From assembly GCF_033060595.1 (NCBI RefSeq), contig NZ_CP133038.1, positions 2,108,001 to 2,172,000 on the forward strand: DNA of 64,000 nt. The letters run 5' to 3'. Each line of letters begins with the position of its first letter. Within the stretch, counting starts at the first letter, position 1. The position numbers and the translations under genes are program-made. This DNA is from Pyramidobacter sp. YE332. Its GTDB lineage: Bacteria; Synergistota; Synergistia; Synergistales; Dethiosulfovibrionaceae. The notes beneath the pieces were generated by a model that did not search any database, was not told the DNA's origin, and saw only the letters and a program-made list of their open reading frames with translations. Shown here piece by piece: positions 43,901 to 52,769 of this stretch.

Positions 43901-45310
43901 TTATTTCACGCTCTTGATGCTGTCGATCTGAGTTCCGTCGCGGTATATGACCTTCGCCACCTCGCGGGTCCCGCGCGTGGGGCGGTTGGGCACGCCGGTC
44001 AGCTTCTCGGCCATGGCTTTGAGGTCGTGGATGTCCACGATCGTGACGCACGCTTCGGCCAGACGACCGCGCAGGGCCGCGCGGGCCGGATTGACGGCCA
44101 CGCCCTTCTGGGTGACGAGCACGTCGACCGTGCGGCCGGGAGTGGAAATCGTGGTGACGCGGTCGGTGACGATGGGCAGGCGGGCGCGGATCAGCGGCGC
44201 GACGACGATGCACAGTTTCGCCCCGGCGGCGACGTCGCTGTGGCCGCCGCTGCCACCCATGATGAAACCGTTGGAATCGGTGTGCACGTTGACGTTGAAG
44301 TCGGTGTCGATCTCCGTCGCGCCGAGGATGGCCGCGTCGAGGCTGTCGACGCAGCAGGACTTGGACGTAGGCGAGGCGTAGCGCGTCGCCGAAATTTCCA
44401 CGTGACGCGGATCGTCGCGGATCGAGGCCACGGCGCCGAGGTCGAAGCACTGCACGTCCATGATGGAACGGAAGCAGCCGGCGTTCAGCATATCGACGAT
44501 GGCGCTGGTGATGCCGCCGAGGGCGTAGCCGCCCTGAATTTTTTCAGCCAGCATCACGTCTTTGAGGAACGTGGCGGCAGCCAGCGAAGCTCCGCCCGCG
44601 CCCGTCTGGAAGGAAAACCCGTCTTTAAGCAGGCCGGAGGCGCGGATCACGTCGACGGTAGTGCGCGCCATGGCGAGAGCGACGGGATCGCGGGTGATGC
44701 GCGTGGTGCCGGAAACGATGCCCCGCGGATCGCCGATGCTGTCCACGGGGACGACGCTGTCGACCCACTGCTCCTGGATCAGCGCGTCCTCGAGCGGGTA
44801 CGGGACAAGGTTGTCGGTGACGACGATCGTATGCCGGGCGCAGCGCGCGTCGGCTTCGGCGTAGCCGAGGGAGCCGCAGGCGCTTTTGCCACGTTTGCCC
44901 GTGGCGTTGCCCATGGGATCGGCCGCGGGCGCGGCCACGAACGCCACGTCGATCGGCGTGACGCCGTTTTCGATGGCGCTCGGGCGGCCGCCGTGCGATC
45001 GGAAGACGACCGGCTCCTTCATGCCGCCCTCGGAGATGAAGCGACCGACCTTGGCGCCCATGTAGTTGGTCTCGATGCGGCTGACGAGACCGCTTTTGAC
45101 GTGATCGATAATGGAGCTCTGCACGTCGAACACGGAGCTGCTGTTGAGCGTCAGACCGCGGTAGCCCATGGCGGCCAGTTCGGCCAGGACCATGTTCATC
45201 ACGCCGTCGCCGTTGCGCAGGTGATGATGGAACGAGATCCTCATGCCGTCTTTCAGCCCGGAGCGGAGGACGGCGTCTTTCAGCGTGGCGACGACTTTGC
45301 TGTCTTTCAT
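43901..45310 (-). CDS. citF: Citrate lyase alpha subunit (citrate:acetyl-ACP transferase)
   Basis: A 469-residue CitF-type CoA/ACP transferase, slightly shorter than the usual 500 residues. Typical segments are GMRISFHHHLRNGDGVMNMV, GRFISEGGMKEPVVFRSHGGRPSAIENG, FSFQTGAGGASLAAATFL and SNGFIMGGSGGHSDVAAGAKLCIVVAP. It swaps acetyl for citryl on the carrier subunit. It overlaps citE by 4 bases; GGAGG precedes the start. citC, citX and citG, which activate the complex, are not in this cluster. Confidence 0.93.
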   Translation of the reverse strand: MKDSKVVATLKDAVLRSGLKDGMRISFHHHLRNGDGVMNMVLAELAAMGYRGLTLNSSSVFDVQSSIIDHVKSGLVSRIETNYMGAKVGRFISEGGMKEPVVFRSHGGRPSAIENGVTPIDVAFVAAPAADPMGNATGKRGKSACGSLGYAEADARCARHTIVVTDNLVPYPLEDALIQEQWVDSVVPVDSIGDPRGIVSGTTRITRDPVALAMARTTVDVIRASGLLKDGFSFQTGAGGASLAAATFLKDVMLAEKIQGGYALGGITSAIVDMLNAGCFRSIMDVQCFDLGAVASIRDDPRHVEISATRYASPTSKSCCVDSLDAAILGATEIDTDFNVNVHTDSNGFIMGGSGGHSDVAAGAKLCIVVAPLIRARLPIVTDRVTTISTPGRTVDVLVTQKGVAVNPARAALRGRLAEACVTIVDIHDLKAMAEKLTGVPNRPTRGTREVAKVIYRDGTQIDSIKSVK

Positions 45311-46185
45311 TCTTCGCGTCCTCCTTTGGCGATGGCTTCGGCCATGGCGATGGTCTGCTCGGCGCGCGCGACGATCGGCTTGTCGATCATCTTGCCGTAC
45401 AGCGAGACGGCGCCGCGCCCCTGCTCCTTGGCCTGGCGGATGGCGGCGAGCACTTCGCGGGCGTAGTCGATCTCCTTCTGTGTCGGGCTGAACGCCTCGT
45501 TGACGGCGCGCACGTGGCGCGGCGAGATCACGGCCTTGCCGCTGAATCCCATGCTGCGCGCGAACCGCGCGTCCCTGGCGGCGCCTTCGTCGTCGTTGAC
45601 GTCGGTGAACGGCGTGTCGTAGACGTCGATCCCGGCGGCGCGGGCGGCCGAAACCATGCGGCTGCGCGCGTAGAAGATCTCCGTTCCTTCCTTGGTGCGG
45701 GGGCAGCGCAGGTCGGCGGTCAGGTCTTCGGCGCCGAGGAAGATCGCCGCCACGCGCGGCGAAGCCGAAGCGACGGCGTAGGCGTTTTCCAGCCCGCGCG
45801 CCGTCTCGATCAGCGGGATCAGCTTCACGGTCCCGGCGGGAAGTCCGTGTCGTTTTTCCACTTCGGCCATGTAGGCGTCGAGCGTCGCGACGTCTTCCGC
45901 GCCGCCGACTTTGGCGGGCATGATCAAGTCGGGACGCAGCGGCACGATCTCGTCGAGGTCGGCCTGCCAGTACGGCGTGTCGAGCGAGTTGATGCGCACG
46001 GTCAATTCGACGTTTTCGAAGCCGAGCGCTTCGATGGCGTTGCGCACGAGGATGCGGGCGGCGTCTTTCTGGTCCGGCGCGACGGCGTCCTCGAGGTCGA
46101 GGATGACGTTGTCGGCGCCGAGCGCGTCGCCGTTGACGATGATGTTGGGCGTGTTGCCCGGCAGGAACAGCATGGAACGGCGCAT
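45307..46185 (-). CDS. citE: Citrate lyase beta subunit (citryl-ACP lyase)
   Basis: A 292-residue HpcH/HpaI-superfamily lyase: RRSMLFLPGNTPNIIVNG, metal- and substrate-binding VILDLEDAVAPDQKDAAR, IMPAKVGG, LIPLIETARGLENA and IFLGAEDLTADLRC. It cleaves citryl-ACP to oxaloacetate and acetyl-ACP. Related enzymes cleave citramalyl- or malyl-thioesters, so the substrate could differ. It follows citD without a gap. Confidence 0.93.
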   Translation of the reverse strand: MRRSMLFLPGNTPNIIVNGDALGADNVILDLEDAVAPDQKDAARILVRNAIEALGFENVELTVRINSLDTPYWQADLDEIVPLRPDLIMPAKVGGAEDVATLDAYMAEVEKRHGLPAGTVKLIPLIETARGLENAYAVASASPRVAAIFLGAEDLTADLRCPRTKEGTEIFYARSRMVSAARAAGIDVYDTPFTDVNDDEGAARDARFARSMGFSGKAVISPRHVRAVNEAFSPTQKEIDYAREVLAAIRQAKEQGRGAVSLYGKMIDKPIVARAEQTIAMAEAIAKGGREE

Positions 46186-46455
46186 TTACTTTTCCTCCTC
46201 CGCCGCGCGTTTGATCGCGGTCTCCACGCGGGCGCGGATCGTGCAGTCGAGCGCGCCGCGATCGACGACGCGCAGCGACGCGTTTTCCACCGCGAACTCC
46301 TTCAGCACCTCGCGCACGGTCTTCTCGATCGAAGCGCCGAACTGCGCCGTCACGACCGATTCCAGTTCGACGGCAACGCCGCGCCCCGGTTCGATCTCCA
46401 CCAGCGCGTCGCTCGATTCCAGCGTGCCGGCAACGGCTTTTCTCCTGATCTCCAA
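46186..46455 (-). CDS. citD: Citrate lyase gamma subunit (acyl carrier protein)
   Basis: An 89-residue carrier protein. Ser14 in AGTLESSDALVEIEPG corresponds to the residue carrying the phosphoribosyl-dephospho-CoA arm. The rest (EIEPGRGVAVELESVVTAQFG ... VDRGALDCTIRARVETAIKRA) matches CitD length and order. It is the first gene of the operon citD-citE-citF-leuC-like-leuD-like. Confidence 0.92.
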   Translation of the reverse strand: MEIRRKAVAGTLESSDALVEIEPGRGVAVELESVVTAQFGASIEKTVREVLKEFAVENASLRVVDRGALDCTIRARVETAIKRAAEEEK

Positions 46456-46611
46456 ACGGCATCCCTCCCTGTCAAAAAAACGAAGCGGCCCTTCTTCAGC
46501 GCCGACGGATCATCCGAATCGTTTTTATTCTAGCACGGGCGCTCCGTCTGTAAACGATGTTTTCGTCAGTCGTTGAGAAACAAAAATACGGCATTTCCGA
46601 AGAGTTTCGTG

Positions 46612-46617
46612 TATAAT
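46612..46617 (+). promoter_or_regulatory. Putative -10 box of the malic enzyme gene
   Basis: A perfect TATAAT lies 65 bases upstream of the malic enzyme start in AT-rich DNA between divergent operons. No clear -35 is present, so an activator may be needed. Confidence 0.45.
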
Positions 46618-46681
46618 AGAAAAAATTATAACGTTTTGTTTACAGCAGTCTATGCTCCACATTCAAAAGGAGGAGTTCTCA

Positions 46682-47860
46682 ATGGCAGAAAAAACGATTT
46701 ACGAAATCGCGCTGGAGCGCCACAAGGAAACCGTGGGCAAGTTCGCCATGGTCAGCAAGATGCCCGTCACCAACATGCAGGAACTGGCCGTGGCCTACAC
46801 GCCCGGCGTCGCCGAACCGTGCCGCGTCATCAACAAAAAGCCGGAAGAAGTTTACACTTACACGTCCAAGAGCAACGTCGTCGCCGTCGTCAGCGACGGC
46901 AGCGCCGTGCTCGGTCTCGGCAACATCGGCGCCAAGGCCGCCATCCCCGTGATGGAAGGCAAGTGCTGCCTCTTCAAGAACTTCGCGGGCATCGACGCGA
47001 TCCCCATCTGCATCGAGACGCAGGACACCGAAGAGATCATCGGCATCGTCAAGAACATCACCGCCACGCTCGGCGGCATCAACCTCGAAGACATCGCCGC
47101 GCCGCGCTGTTTCGAGATCGAGGACCGTCTCAAGGCCGTCTGCGACATCCCCGTCTTCCACGACGACCAGCACGGCACCGCCGTGATCCTGCTCAGCGCC
47201 GTGATCAACGCGCTCAAAGTCGTGGGCAAGAAGATCGGCGACGTGAAGATCATCCTCAACGGCGCCGGAGCGGCCGGCACGGCCATCAGCAAGATGCTGA
47301 CGCTGGCCGGGGCGAAGAACATCGTCGCCCTCGACAGCAAGGGGGCTCTGTCCGACGACATGGAGCTCGCCCCCGCCAAGCTCGCGCTCGCCAAGATCAC
47401 CAATCCGAATCACGAAAAAGGCCAGCTGGCCGACGTGATCAAAGGTGCCGACATCTTCCTCGGCACCTCCGTCGGCGGCGCGCTCAAGGCAGAGATGGTC
47501 AAGACCATGGCGCCGAAGGCGATCATCTTCGCCATGGCCAACCCCGTGCCGGAGATCTTCCCCGACGAAGCCAAGGCCGCCGGCGCGATGGTCGTCGGCA
47601 CCGGGCGCTCGGATTTTCCCAACCAGGTCAACAACTGCCTCGGCTTCCCCGGCATCTTCCGCGGTGCGCTCGACTGCCGCGCCACGCAGATCAACGACGA
47701 AATGCAGCTGGCCGCCGCCTATGCGCTGGCCGCGCTGATCCCCGACGAAGAACTGACGCCCGACCATATCATCGCCGACTCGTTCGACAAGCGCGTCGTG
47801 CCCGCGGTGGCGAAAGCCGTGGCCGACGCCGCCCGCAAGACCGGCGTGGCGCGGCTGTAA
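46682..47860 (+). CDS. NAD(P)-dependent malic enzyme / oxaloacetate-decarboxylase-like
   Basis: A 392-residue short-form malic enzyme: AVAYTPGVAEPCRVI near residue 40, the metal-binding FEIEDRL ... PVFHDDQHGTAVI, the dinucleotide site LNGAGAAGTA and IFAMANPVPEIFPDEA. It oxidatively decarboxylates malate to pyruvate. In citrate gene clusters of lactic acid bacteria, a relative (CitM) decarboxylates oxaloacetate, which fits this context: citrate lyase would supply oxaloacetate. AGGAGGAG supports the start. The CitS-type transporter gene follows after 100 bases. Confidence 0.92.
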   Translation: MAEKTIYEIALERHKETVGKFAMVSKMPVTNMQELAVAYTPGVAEPCRVINKKPEEVYTYTSKSNVVAVVSDGSAVLGLGNIGAKAAIPVMEGKCCLFKNFAGIDAIPICIETQDTEEIIGIVKNITATLGGINLEDIAAPRCFEIEDRLKAVCDIPVFHDDQHGTAVILLSAVINALKVVGKKIGDVKIILNGAGAAGTAISKMLTLAGAKNIVALDSKGALSDDMELAPAKLALAKITNPNHEKGQLADVIKGADIFLGTSVGGALKAEMVKTMAPKAIIFAMANPVPEIFPDEAKAAGAMVVGTGRSDFPNQVNNCLGFPGIFRGALDCRATQINDEMQLAAAYALAALIPDEELTPDHIIADSFDKRVVPAVAKAVADAARKTGVARL

Positions 47861-47960
47861 AAACTTTTCCATCCCCTATGGTTGTACCGGCGCGGCGTCG
47901 CTCGGGCCGAGCCGACGTCGCGCCGCGAAAAATTTTCCGTTCTGAGGAGGAATTCCACAA

Positions 47961-49259
47961 ATGTCTGAAGAAAGCAAAAGCCTCAGGCTGTTCAACATGC
48001 CCTGGCAGATCTTCGCCGTCTTCGCGGCCATCGTCCTTGTGGCGACGTATATGGGCGTGCTGCCCAAAGGCATGATCGGCGCCTTTCCGTTCATGATCGT
48101 CGTCGGCGCCGTTCTCAACGAGATCGGCAACCGTTGCCCGATCGTCAACACCTACCTCGGCGGCGGCGCCATCGTCATCATTTTCGGCATGGCGACACTC
48201 TGTTATTATCATCTCATTCCCGACGCGACCGTCAAGATCGTCACGAACTTCATGAAAGGCGAAGGCTTCCTCGACTTCTACATCGCCGCGCTGATCTGCG
48301 GCTCGATCCTCGGCATGAACCGCGATCTGCTGATCCGCGCCGCGATCCGCTATCTGCCCGCCATCGTCGGCGGCGTCGCCGTAGCGATCGGCCTGGCCGG
48401 GCTGGTCGGCGAACTGACCGGTTACGGCGCCAAGCAGGCCATCCTTTACATCGCCGTGCCGATCATGGGCGGCGGCATGGGCGCCGGCGCGGTGCCGCTG
48501 TCGAAGATCTTCGGCGAGACGCTGGCGCAGAAACCCGAAGACATCATCAACATCATGATCCCCGCCGTCGCCCTCGGCAACGCCATGGCCATCGTCGCCG
48601 GCGGGCTGCTCAGCAAACTCGGCAAGTCGTTCCCCTGCCTCACCGGAAACGGCGATCTGCTCATCACCAAGGGCGCCGACGACGCCATTCAAGCCGACGA
48701 AGAATTTCTCAAAAAGCGCGATGCCATCAGCCTGACGGTCATGGGCGTCGGCCTGCTGCTGGCGACGGCATTCTTCGCCTGGGGACGCATCGTCGCGTTC
48801 TTCATTCCCAAGATCCACAGCTACGCCTGGATGATCATCTCCGTCGCCGTCGTCAAGGCGCTGGGGATTCTTCCCCAGTATTACGAGATCTGCTGCTACC
48901 AGTGGTTCCAGTTCGTCATGAAGAACCTCACGGCCGTCCTGCTCGCCGGCATCGGCGTGGCTTACACCGACCTCGGCCAGATCATTTCCGCCTTCTCCGG
49001 CCAGTACCTGTTGCTCGTCGGCGTGACGGTCTTCGGCGCCATCATCGGTTCAGGCCTCGTCGGTCGCCTCGTCGGCTTTTATCCCGTTGAGTCGGCCATC
49101 ACCGCCGGGCTCTGCATGGCCAATATGGGCGGCACGGGCGACGTGGCCGTCCTTTCCGCGGCCCATCGCATGGAACTGATGCCCTTCGCGCAGATCTCCT
49201 CCCGCATCGGCGGTGCCTTCATGCTGATCCTCGCCAGCGTGCTGCTGCAGATCATTTAA
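47961..49259 (+). CDS. citS: 2-hydroxycarboxylate transporter (CitS family)
   Basis: A 432-residue inner-membrane symporter of the 2HCT family with about 11 hydrophobic segments. Two GG-type reentrant loops are visible: PIMGGGMGAGAVPLSKI and the C-terminal AGLCMANMGGTGDVAVLSAAHRMELMPFAQISSRIGGA, which contains the conserved Arg. Members import citrate or malate with sodium or protons. GGAGGAATTC precedes ATG. With citrate lyase and the malic-enzyme-like protein it forms a citrate use module. Confidence 0.92.
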   Translation: MSEESKSLRLFNMPWQIFAVFAAIVLVATYMGVLPKGMIGAFPFMIVVGAVLNEIGNRCPIVNTYLGGGAIVIIFGMATLCYYHLIPDATVKIVTNFMKGEGFLDFYIAALICGSILGMNRDLLIRAAIRYLPAIVGGVAVAIGLAGLVGELTGYGAKQAILYIAVPIMGGGMGAGAVPLSKIFGETLAQKPEDIINIMIPAVALGNAMAIVAGGLLSKLGKSFPCLTGNGDLLITKGADDAIQADEEFLKKRDAISLTVMGVGLLLATAFFAWGRIVAFFIPKIHSYAWMIISVAVVKALGILPQYYEICCYQWFQFVMKNLTAVLLAGIGVAYTDLGQIISAFSGQYLLLVGVTVFGAIIGSGLVGRLVGFYPVESAITAGLCMANMGGTGDVAVLSAAHRMELMPFAQISSRIGGAFMLILASVLLQII

Positions 49260-49336
49260 TGCGTAGAGTAGTGAAAGCGGAGAAAATTAAACAAAAGATG
49301 TCATCAAGTCACAAAGGGAAACGAATGAAATAACAA

Positions 49337-49375
49337 GCCCCCCTGACAGCCCAGTTGCCATCAGGGGGGCGTTTG
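49337..49375 (+). terminator. Terminator after the CitS-type gene
   Basis: Stem GCCCCCCTGA with TCAGGGGGGC, 14-base loop, followed by GTTTGT. Confidence 0.75.
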
Positions 49376-49378
49376 TAA

Positions 49379-49394
49379 TGTTCCACGTGGAACA
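49379..49394. other. parS: parS-like ParB-binding site 3
   Basis: Perfect TGTTCCACGTGGAACA directly downstream of the CitS terminator, between convergent genes. The remainder of 49395-49517 shows nothing recognisable. Confidence 0.85.
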
Positions 49395-49517
49395 TTTTCG
49401 ATCAATGAAGATTCATCAGTTTTTTCGCGTTTTATACCGCGCACCAATTCCTTTCGGATGCTGTGCCACGTTTTCAACGAGGCTGTGAGCCGACCGCGAG
49501 TGACAATTTTTACCGTC

Positions 49518-51461
49518 TCAGACCGAGGCGTTCGGACTCGTTCTGCCCCTAGTCGCCAGCCAGAGGAGAACGAGGGCCGCCAGGCCCACCGCGTCGCTCA
49601 GAGTGCCGGGATAAAGCAGAGCCAGGGAGCCGACCAGCGCCAGAAGGCGTTCATACCAGCGCAGCGGCGCCATGAAAAAGTTCTCGGTGAAGCAGGACAG
49701 CAGGAACACGCCCACCACGGCGGAAATCATCGCCTGGAACGTGACGAACCAGTTCGTGACGTTGGTCAGCAGGATCTCGGGAGCCAGCACGAAGATGAAC
49801 GGCACGATAAAACCCGGCAGAGCCAGTTTGACGCCGGTAAAAGCCGTCCGGTTGGGATCGGCGTTGGCCAGGCCGGCAGCCGTGTAGGCGCCCACGCAGA
49901 CCGGCGGCGTCACCGACGAGAGGACGGCGTAAAAAAACACGAACATATGCGCGTCCAAACCTCTTACGCCGAGCAGAGTCAAGGCGGGGGCCGCCACAGC
50001 GCTGGCCATGACGTAGCTCGCCGTCGTCGGCATGCCCATGCCGAGCAGCGTCGCGATCAGCAGCGTCACGCACATGGTCAGGACCAAATGTCCCCGCGTC
50101 AGCGCCAGCACGGCATCGCCGATGCGCAGGGCCACGCCCGTGGCGCCCATCATGCCGATGACGTTGCCGACGATGATGCAGGCCATGGCGACCGAAAGGG
50201 CGCCCAGCGAACCGTCTTTCAGCGTGTTGACGAACGTCGTCAGGTCCATGCGGTCGGATTTCTTCACAAAGCTCAGCAGCACGCAGCAGCCGATGCCCCA
50301 GCAGCCGGAATAGAGCGGATTGTACCCCTTGACCAGGAAGTAGACGATCACGAACAGAGGGATCGCTTTGTAGCCGCTCTTGACCAGGACTTCTCCGGCC
50401 CGGGGGAGCGTCTCCTTCGGCAGCCCTTTCAGGCCGAGGCGCGAAGCCTCGAGGCTGAGCGAACACCAGATGCCCCAGAAGTACAGCAGAGCGGGAACGA
50501 TCGCGCAGAGCAGAACCTGAGTGTAGGGAATGTTCAGCGTATCGGCGATGATGAACGCTGCGGCTCCCATGACGGGAGGCATGATCTGCCCGCCGGTGGA
50601 GGCGGCCGCTTCGACGGCGCCGGCAAAGTGCGGTTCGTAGCCGATGCTTTTCATCAGAGGGATCGTGAAGGCGCCCGTCGTCGCCACGTTGGCCGACGTG
50701 CTGCCGCTGATCGTGCCCATCAGAGCGCTGGAGAGCACGGAGATCTTGGCGGGGCCGCCCTTCAGATGCCCTGTCAAGGCCATGGAAATGTCGTTGAAGA
50801 AATCCGACGTCTTCGTGGACGTCAAAAAGGCGCCGAAGAGCACGAACAGGTAAATGTACGTGGCCGAAACGCCCGTCACCAAACCGAAGAGGCCGTCCGT
50901 CGTCAGATAGAGCTCTTCGATGATGCGCGGGACCGACAGGCCGAAGTGTTGAATGGGGCCGGGCATCGAGCGCCCGAAGTAGGCAAACAGCAAAAACAGG
51001 AAGCAGAAGATCGGCAGCGGCCAGCCAAGCACGCGCCGCCCAGCGATAAACACCAGCGCGGTGAAGACGCCGCCAAGCCAGAGCTCGTAGCTGTAAACTT
51101 CACCGGCGCGAGTGGCGATGCTTTCATACGCGAAGAACACGTAAAGAGCGCAGGCGCCCGACGCGATCGCAAAGATCCAGTCAAGAGCCGTGGCGCGGTC
51201 GCGCGGCGATCTTTTCGCGGCCGGGTAAAGCAGGAAAATCATGGGAAGAATGAAAGCGACGTGAAAACTGCGCTGCTGCATCGTCGGCAGCACGCCGAAA
51301 AAGGCGGTGTAAAGCTGAAAGACCGCCAACGCGACGGCCAGGACCGTGATCAGCGTACCCATCGCTCCCGTGAAGGTACGGCGTTTGCCCGGTTTTTTCT
51401 GAAGCTGCCGAGCCTGAACGTTGGCGTCGGCAACGCTCTGGGCTGAAATGCGCGTCGTCAT
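49518..51461 (-). CDS. TAXI-type TRAP transporter fused permease (4TM-12TM)
   Basis: A 647-residue membrane protein in which the small and large TRAP permease subunits are fused, as is usual with TAXI binding proteins. The large-subunit half has VSVLSSALMGTISGSTSANVATTGAFTIPLMKSIGYEPHFAGAVEAAASTGGQIMPPVMGAAAFI and later GMGMPTTASYVMASAVAAPAL with SSVTPPVCVGAYTAAGLANADP. It imports an organic acid or amino acid with sodium. The start at 51461 has GAGGGGG upstream. It lies downstream of its binding protein, with a hairpin between. Confidence 0.94.
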   Translation of the reverse strand: MTTRISAQSVADANVQARQLQKKPGKRRTFTGAMGTLITVLAVALAVFQLYTAFFGVLPTMQQRSFHVAFILPMIFLLYPAAKRSPRDRATALDWIFAIASGACALYVFFAYESIATRAGEVYSYELWLGGVFTALVFIAGRRVLGWPLPIFCFLFLLFAYFGRSMPGPIQHFGLSVPRIIEELYLTTDGLFGLVTGVSATYIYLFVLFGAFLTSTKTSDFFNDISMALTGHLKGGPAKISVLSSALMGTISGSTSANVATTGAFTIPLMKSIGYEPHFAGAVEAAASTGGQIMPPVMGAAAFIIADTLNIPYTQVLLCAIVPALLYFWGIWCSLSLEASRLGLKGLPKETLPRAGEVLVKSGYKAIPLFVIVYFLVKGYNPLYSGCWGIGCCVLLSFVKKSDRMDLTTFVNTLKDGSLGALSVAMACIIVGNVIGMMGATGVALRIGDAVLALTRGHLVLTMCVTLLIATLLGMGMPTTASYVMASAVAAPALTLLGVRGLDAHMFVFFYAVLSSVTPPVCVGAYTAAGLANADPNRTAFTGVKLALPGFIVPFIFVLAPEILLTNVTNWFVTFQAMISAVVGVFLLSCFTENFFMAPLRWYERLLALVGSLALLYPGTLSDAVGLAALVLLWLATRGRTSPNASV

Positions 51462-51522
51462 CGAGAAAAATCCCCCTCGTCTCAAAAACACATATTTTAT
51501 AAAAGGCCAAGGACCGTGCAAA

Positions 51523-51553
51523 AACAGGGAGAGCCGGCAGGACTCTCCCTGTT
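51523..51553 (-). terminator. Partial terminator between TAXI binding-protein and permease genes
   Basis: Stem AACAGGGAGAG with CTCTCCCTGTT, followed on the minus strand by TTTTTG. Inside the operon it should favour binding-protein expression. Confidence 0.75.
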
Positions 51554-51576
51554 CGATTTTCGCCGCGAGATCGTCT

Positions 51577-52524
51577 TTACTTAATCAGACCGATCTCCTT
51601 GTAATACTTGAGCGCGCCGGGATGGATCTCCATGGCGCAGCCGTCGAGGGCATGCTCGCGGCCGAAGTTGGAGAAATACGCAGGAAGACGCTTTTTCAAC
51701 TCCTCCTGCCCCTCGAACATGGCCTTGACCGTCTTGTACACGACGTCCTCGCTCACTTTTTCGTCGGACAGCAGCACGCCAATGGCCGCGATCGTGTTGA
51801 CGTCGTCGGGATGCTTGTCGTAAGTGCCGCCGGGGATGGTCGCAAGAGCAAAATAAGGATGCTCCTTGACGATCTGCTGACGCTTGTCCTCGTCGATGGA
51901 CAAAAGGCGCACGCCGCCGGTGATCATGTCGGTGACCTGAGCGTTGGGCGCGGTCGTGGTCCAAAAGTTGCCCTGAACCTCGCCGGTCTTCAGGGCTTCG
52001 GCGCTCTCGGTCTTGCCGTAACGGTTGATCGTCACGTCTTCGTCCTTGATGCCGTAGGCGTTCAGAATAATGCGGCTATACGTCTCGATCCCCTGCCCGA
52101 TGGCGCCGTAATCGATACGTTTGCCGCGGAAATCGGCGACGCTCTTCATGTCTTCGCCGCTGACCAGGACATGACACGGCATCGGATAGATGGCGGCGAC
52201 GAAACGGATGCTCTTCACGGGCGCCTTGAAGGGGCCGGAGCCGTTCAAAGCCTCGTCGACCGTGGCGGACTGACACATGCCGAACTCCATATCGCCTTTC
52301 GCCAAGCCGTTGACGTTCTTTGTGGAACCGCCGGTCACCGCCGTATAGTTGACGCCGTTCTTGGCCGCGTTGCCGATCTGGGCAATCGTGTTGCCGATCA
52401 GATAGAATCCGCCGCCTACGCTGCTCGTACCGATGCGGGCGAAGTCAACCGCAAAACCGGCCGCTGCCGTCATTCCCAAGAACGCTGCTGCCGCGCAAAC
52501 GCTTTTCACTGTCTTACGAATCAT
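51577..52524 (-). CDS. TAXI family TRAP transporter substrate-binding protein
   Basis: A 315-residue periplasmic protein with a signal peptide (MIRKTVKSVCAAAAFLGMTAAAGFA). The TAXI signature DFARIGTSSVGGGFYLIGNTIAQI opens the mature part. Further landmarks are SATVDEALNG, the FRGKRIDYGAIGQGIETYSRIILNAYGI segment and the HPGALKYYKEIGLIK end. TAXI proteins bind glutamate, other amino acids or dicarboxylates; the ligand cannot be told here. GAGGAGG supports the start. It is divergent from an IclR regulator. Confidence 0.93.
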   Translation of the reverse strand: MIRKTVKSVCAAAAFLGMTAAAGFAVDFARIGTSSVGGGFYLIGNTIAQIGNAAKNGVNYTAVTGGSTKNVNGLAKGDMEFGMCQSATVDEALNGSGPFKAPVKSIRFVAAIYPMPCHVLVSGEDMKSVADFRGKRIDYGAIGQGIETYSRIILNAYGIKDEDVTINRYGKTESAEALKTGEVQGNFWTTTAPNAQVTDMITGGVRLLSIDEDKRQQIVKEHPYFALATIPGGTYDKHPDDVNTIAAIGVLLSDEKVSEDVVYKTVKAMFEGQEELKKRLPAYFSNFGREHALDGCAMEIHPGALKYYKEIGLIK

Positions 52525-52722
52525 AACTGCTGCCTCCTCCTCAATGTTCTGACATTTTCTTAAGCAAACGAGCACTGCATTTTACATGATGAAAGCAACT
52601 TTTACTAAGCGAACCCAATTATGAAACACCTTTCCCCCTTTGTCAATGAGCAAATAATGTTTCTTTGTTACACACTGACTTCCATATTATGAAATAAAAT
52701 GATAAAATTTTTGTAGCGCCAG

Positions 52723-52752
52723 TGAGTTCTTGAGAGTCTAGACTTTCACTCA
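52723..52752. promoter_or_regulatory. Palindromic operator candidate for the IclR regulator
   Basis: A perfect 10-bp palindrome AGTCTAGACT (52735-52744) is nested in outer arms TGAGT and ACTCA, just upstream of the iclR-type start and in the region shared with the TAXI operon. The AT-rich stretch 52600-52720 probably contains the divergent promoters, but I cannot assign boxes. Confidence 0.35.
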
Positions 52753-52769
52753 AAAAACGAGGGGGAAAA

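Noticed and set aside
43901-46462. A long 853-codon minus-strand frame across the citrate lyase genes
   Set aside because: Only its 3' part, in the citF frame, is real; upstream it is an out-of-frame shadow of citE and citD with Arg-rich composition.
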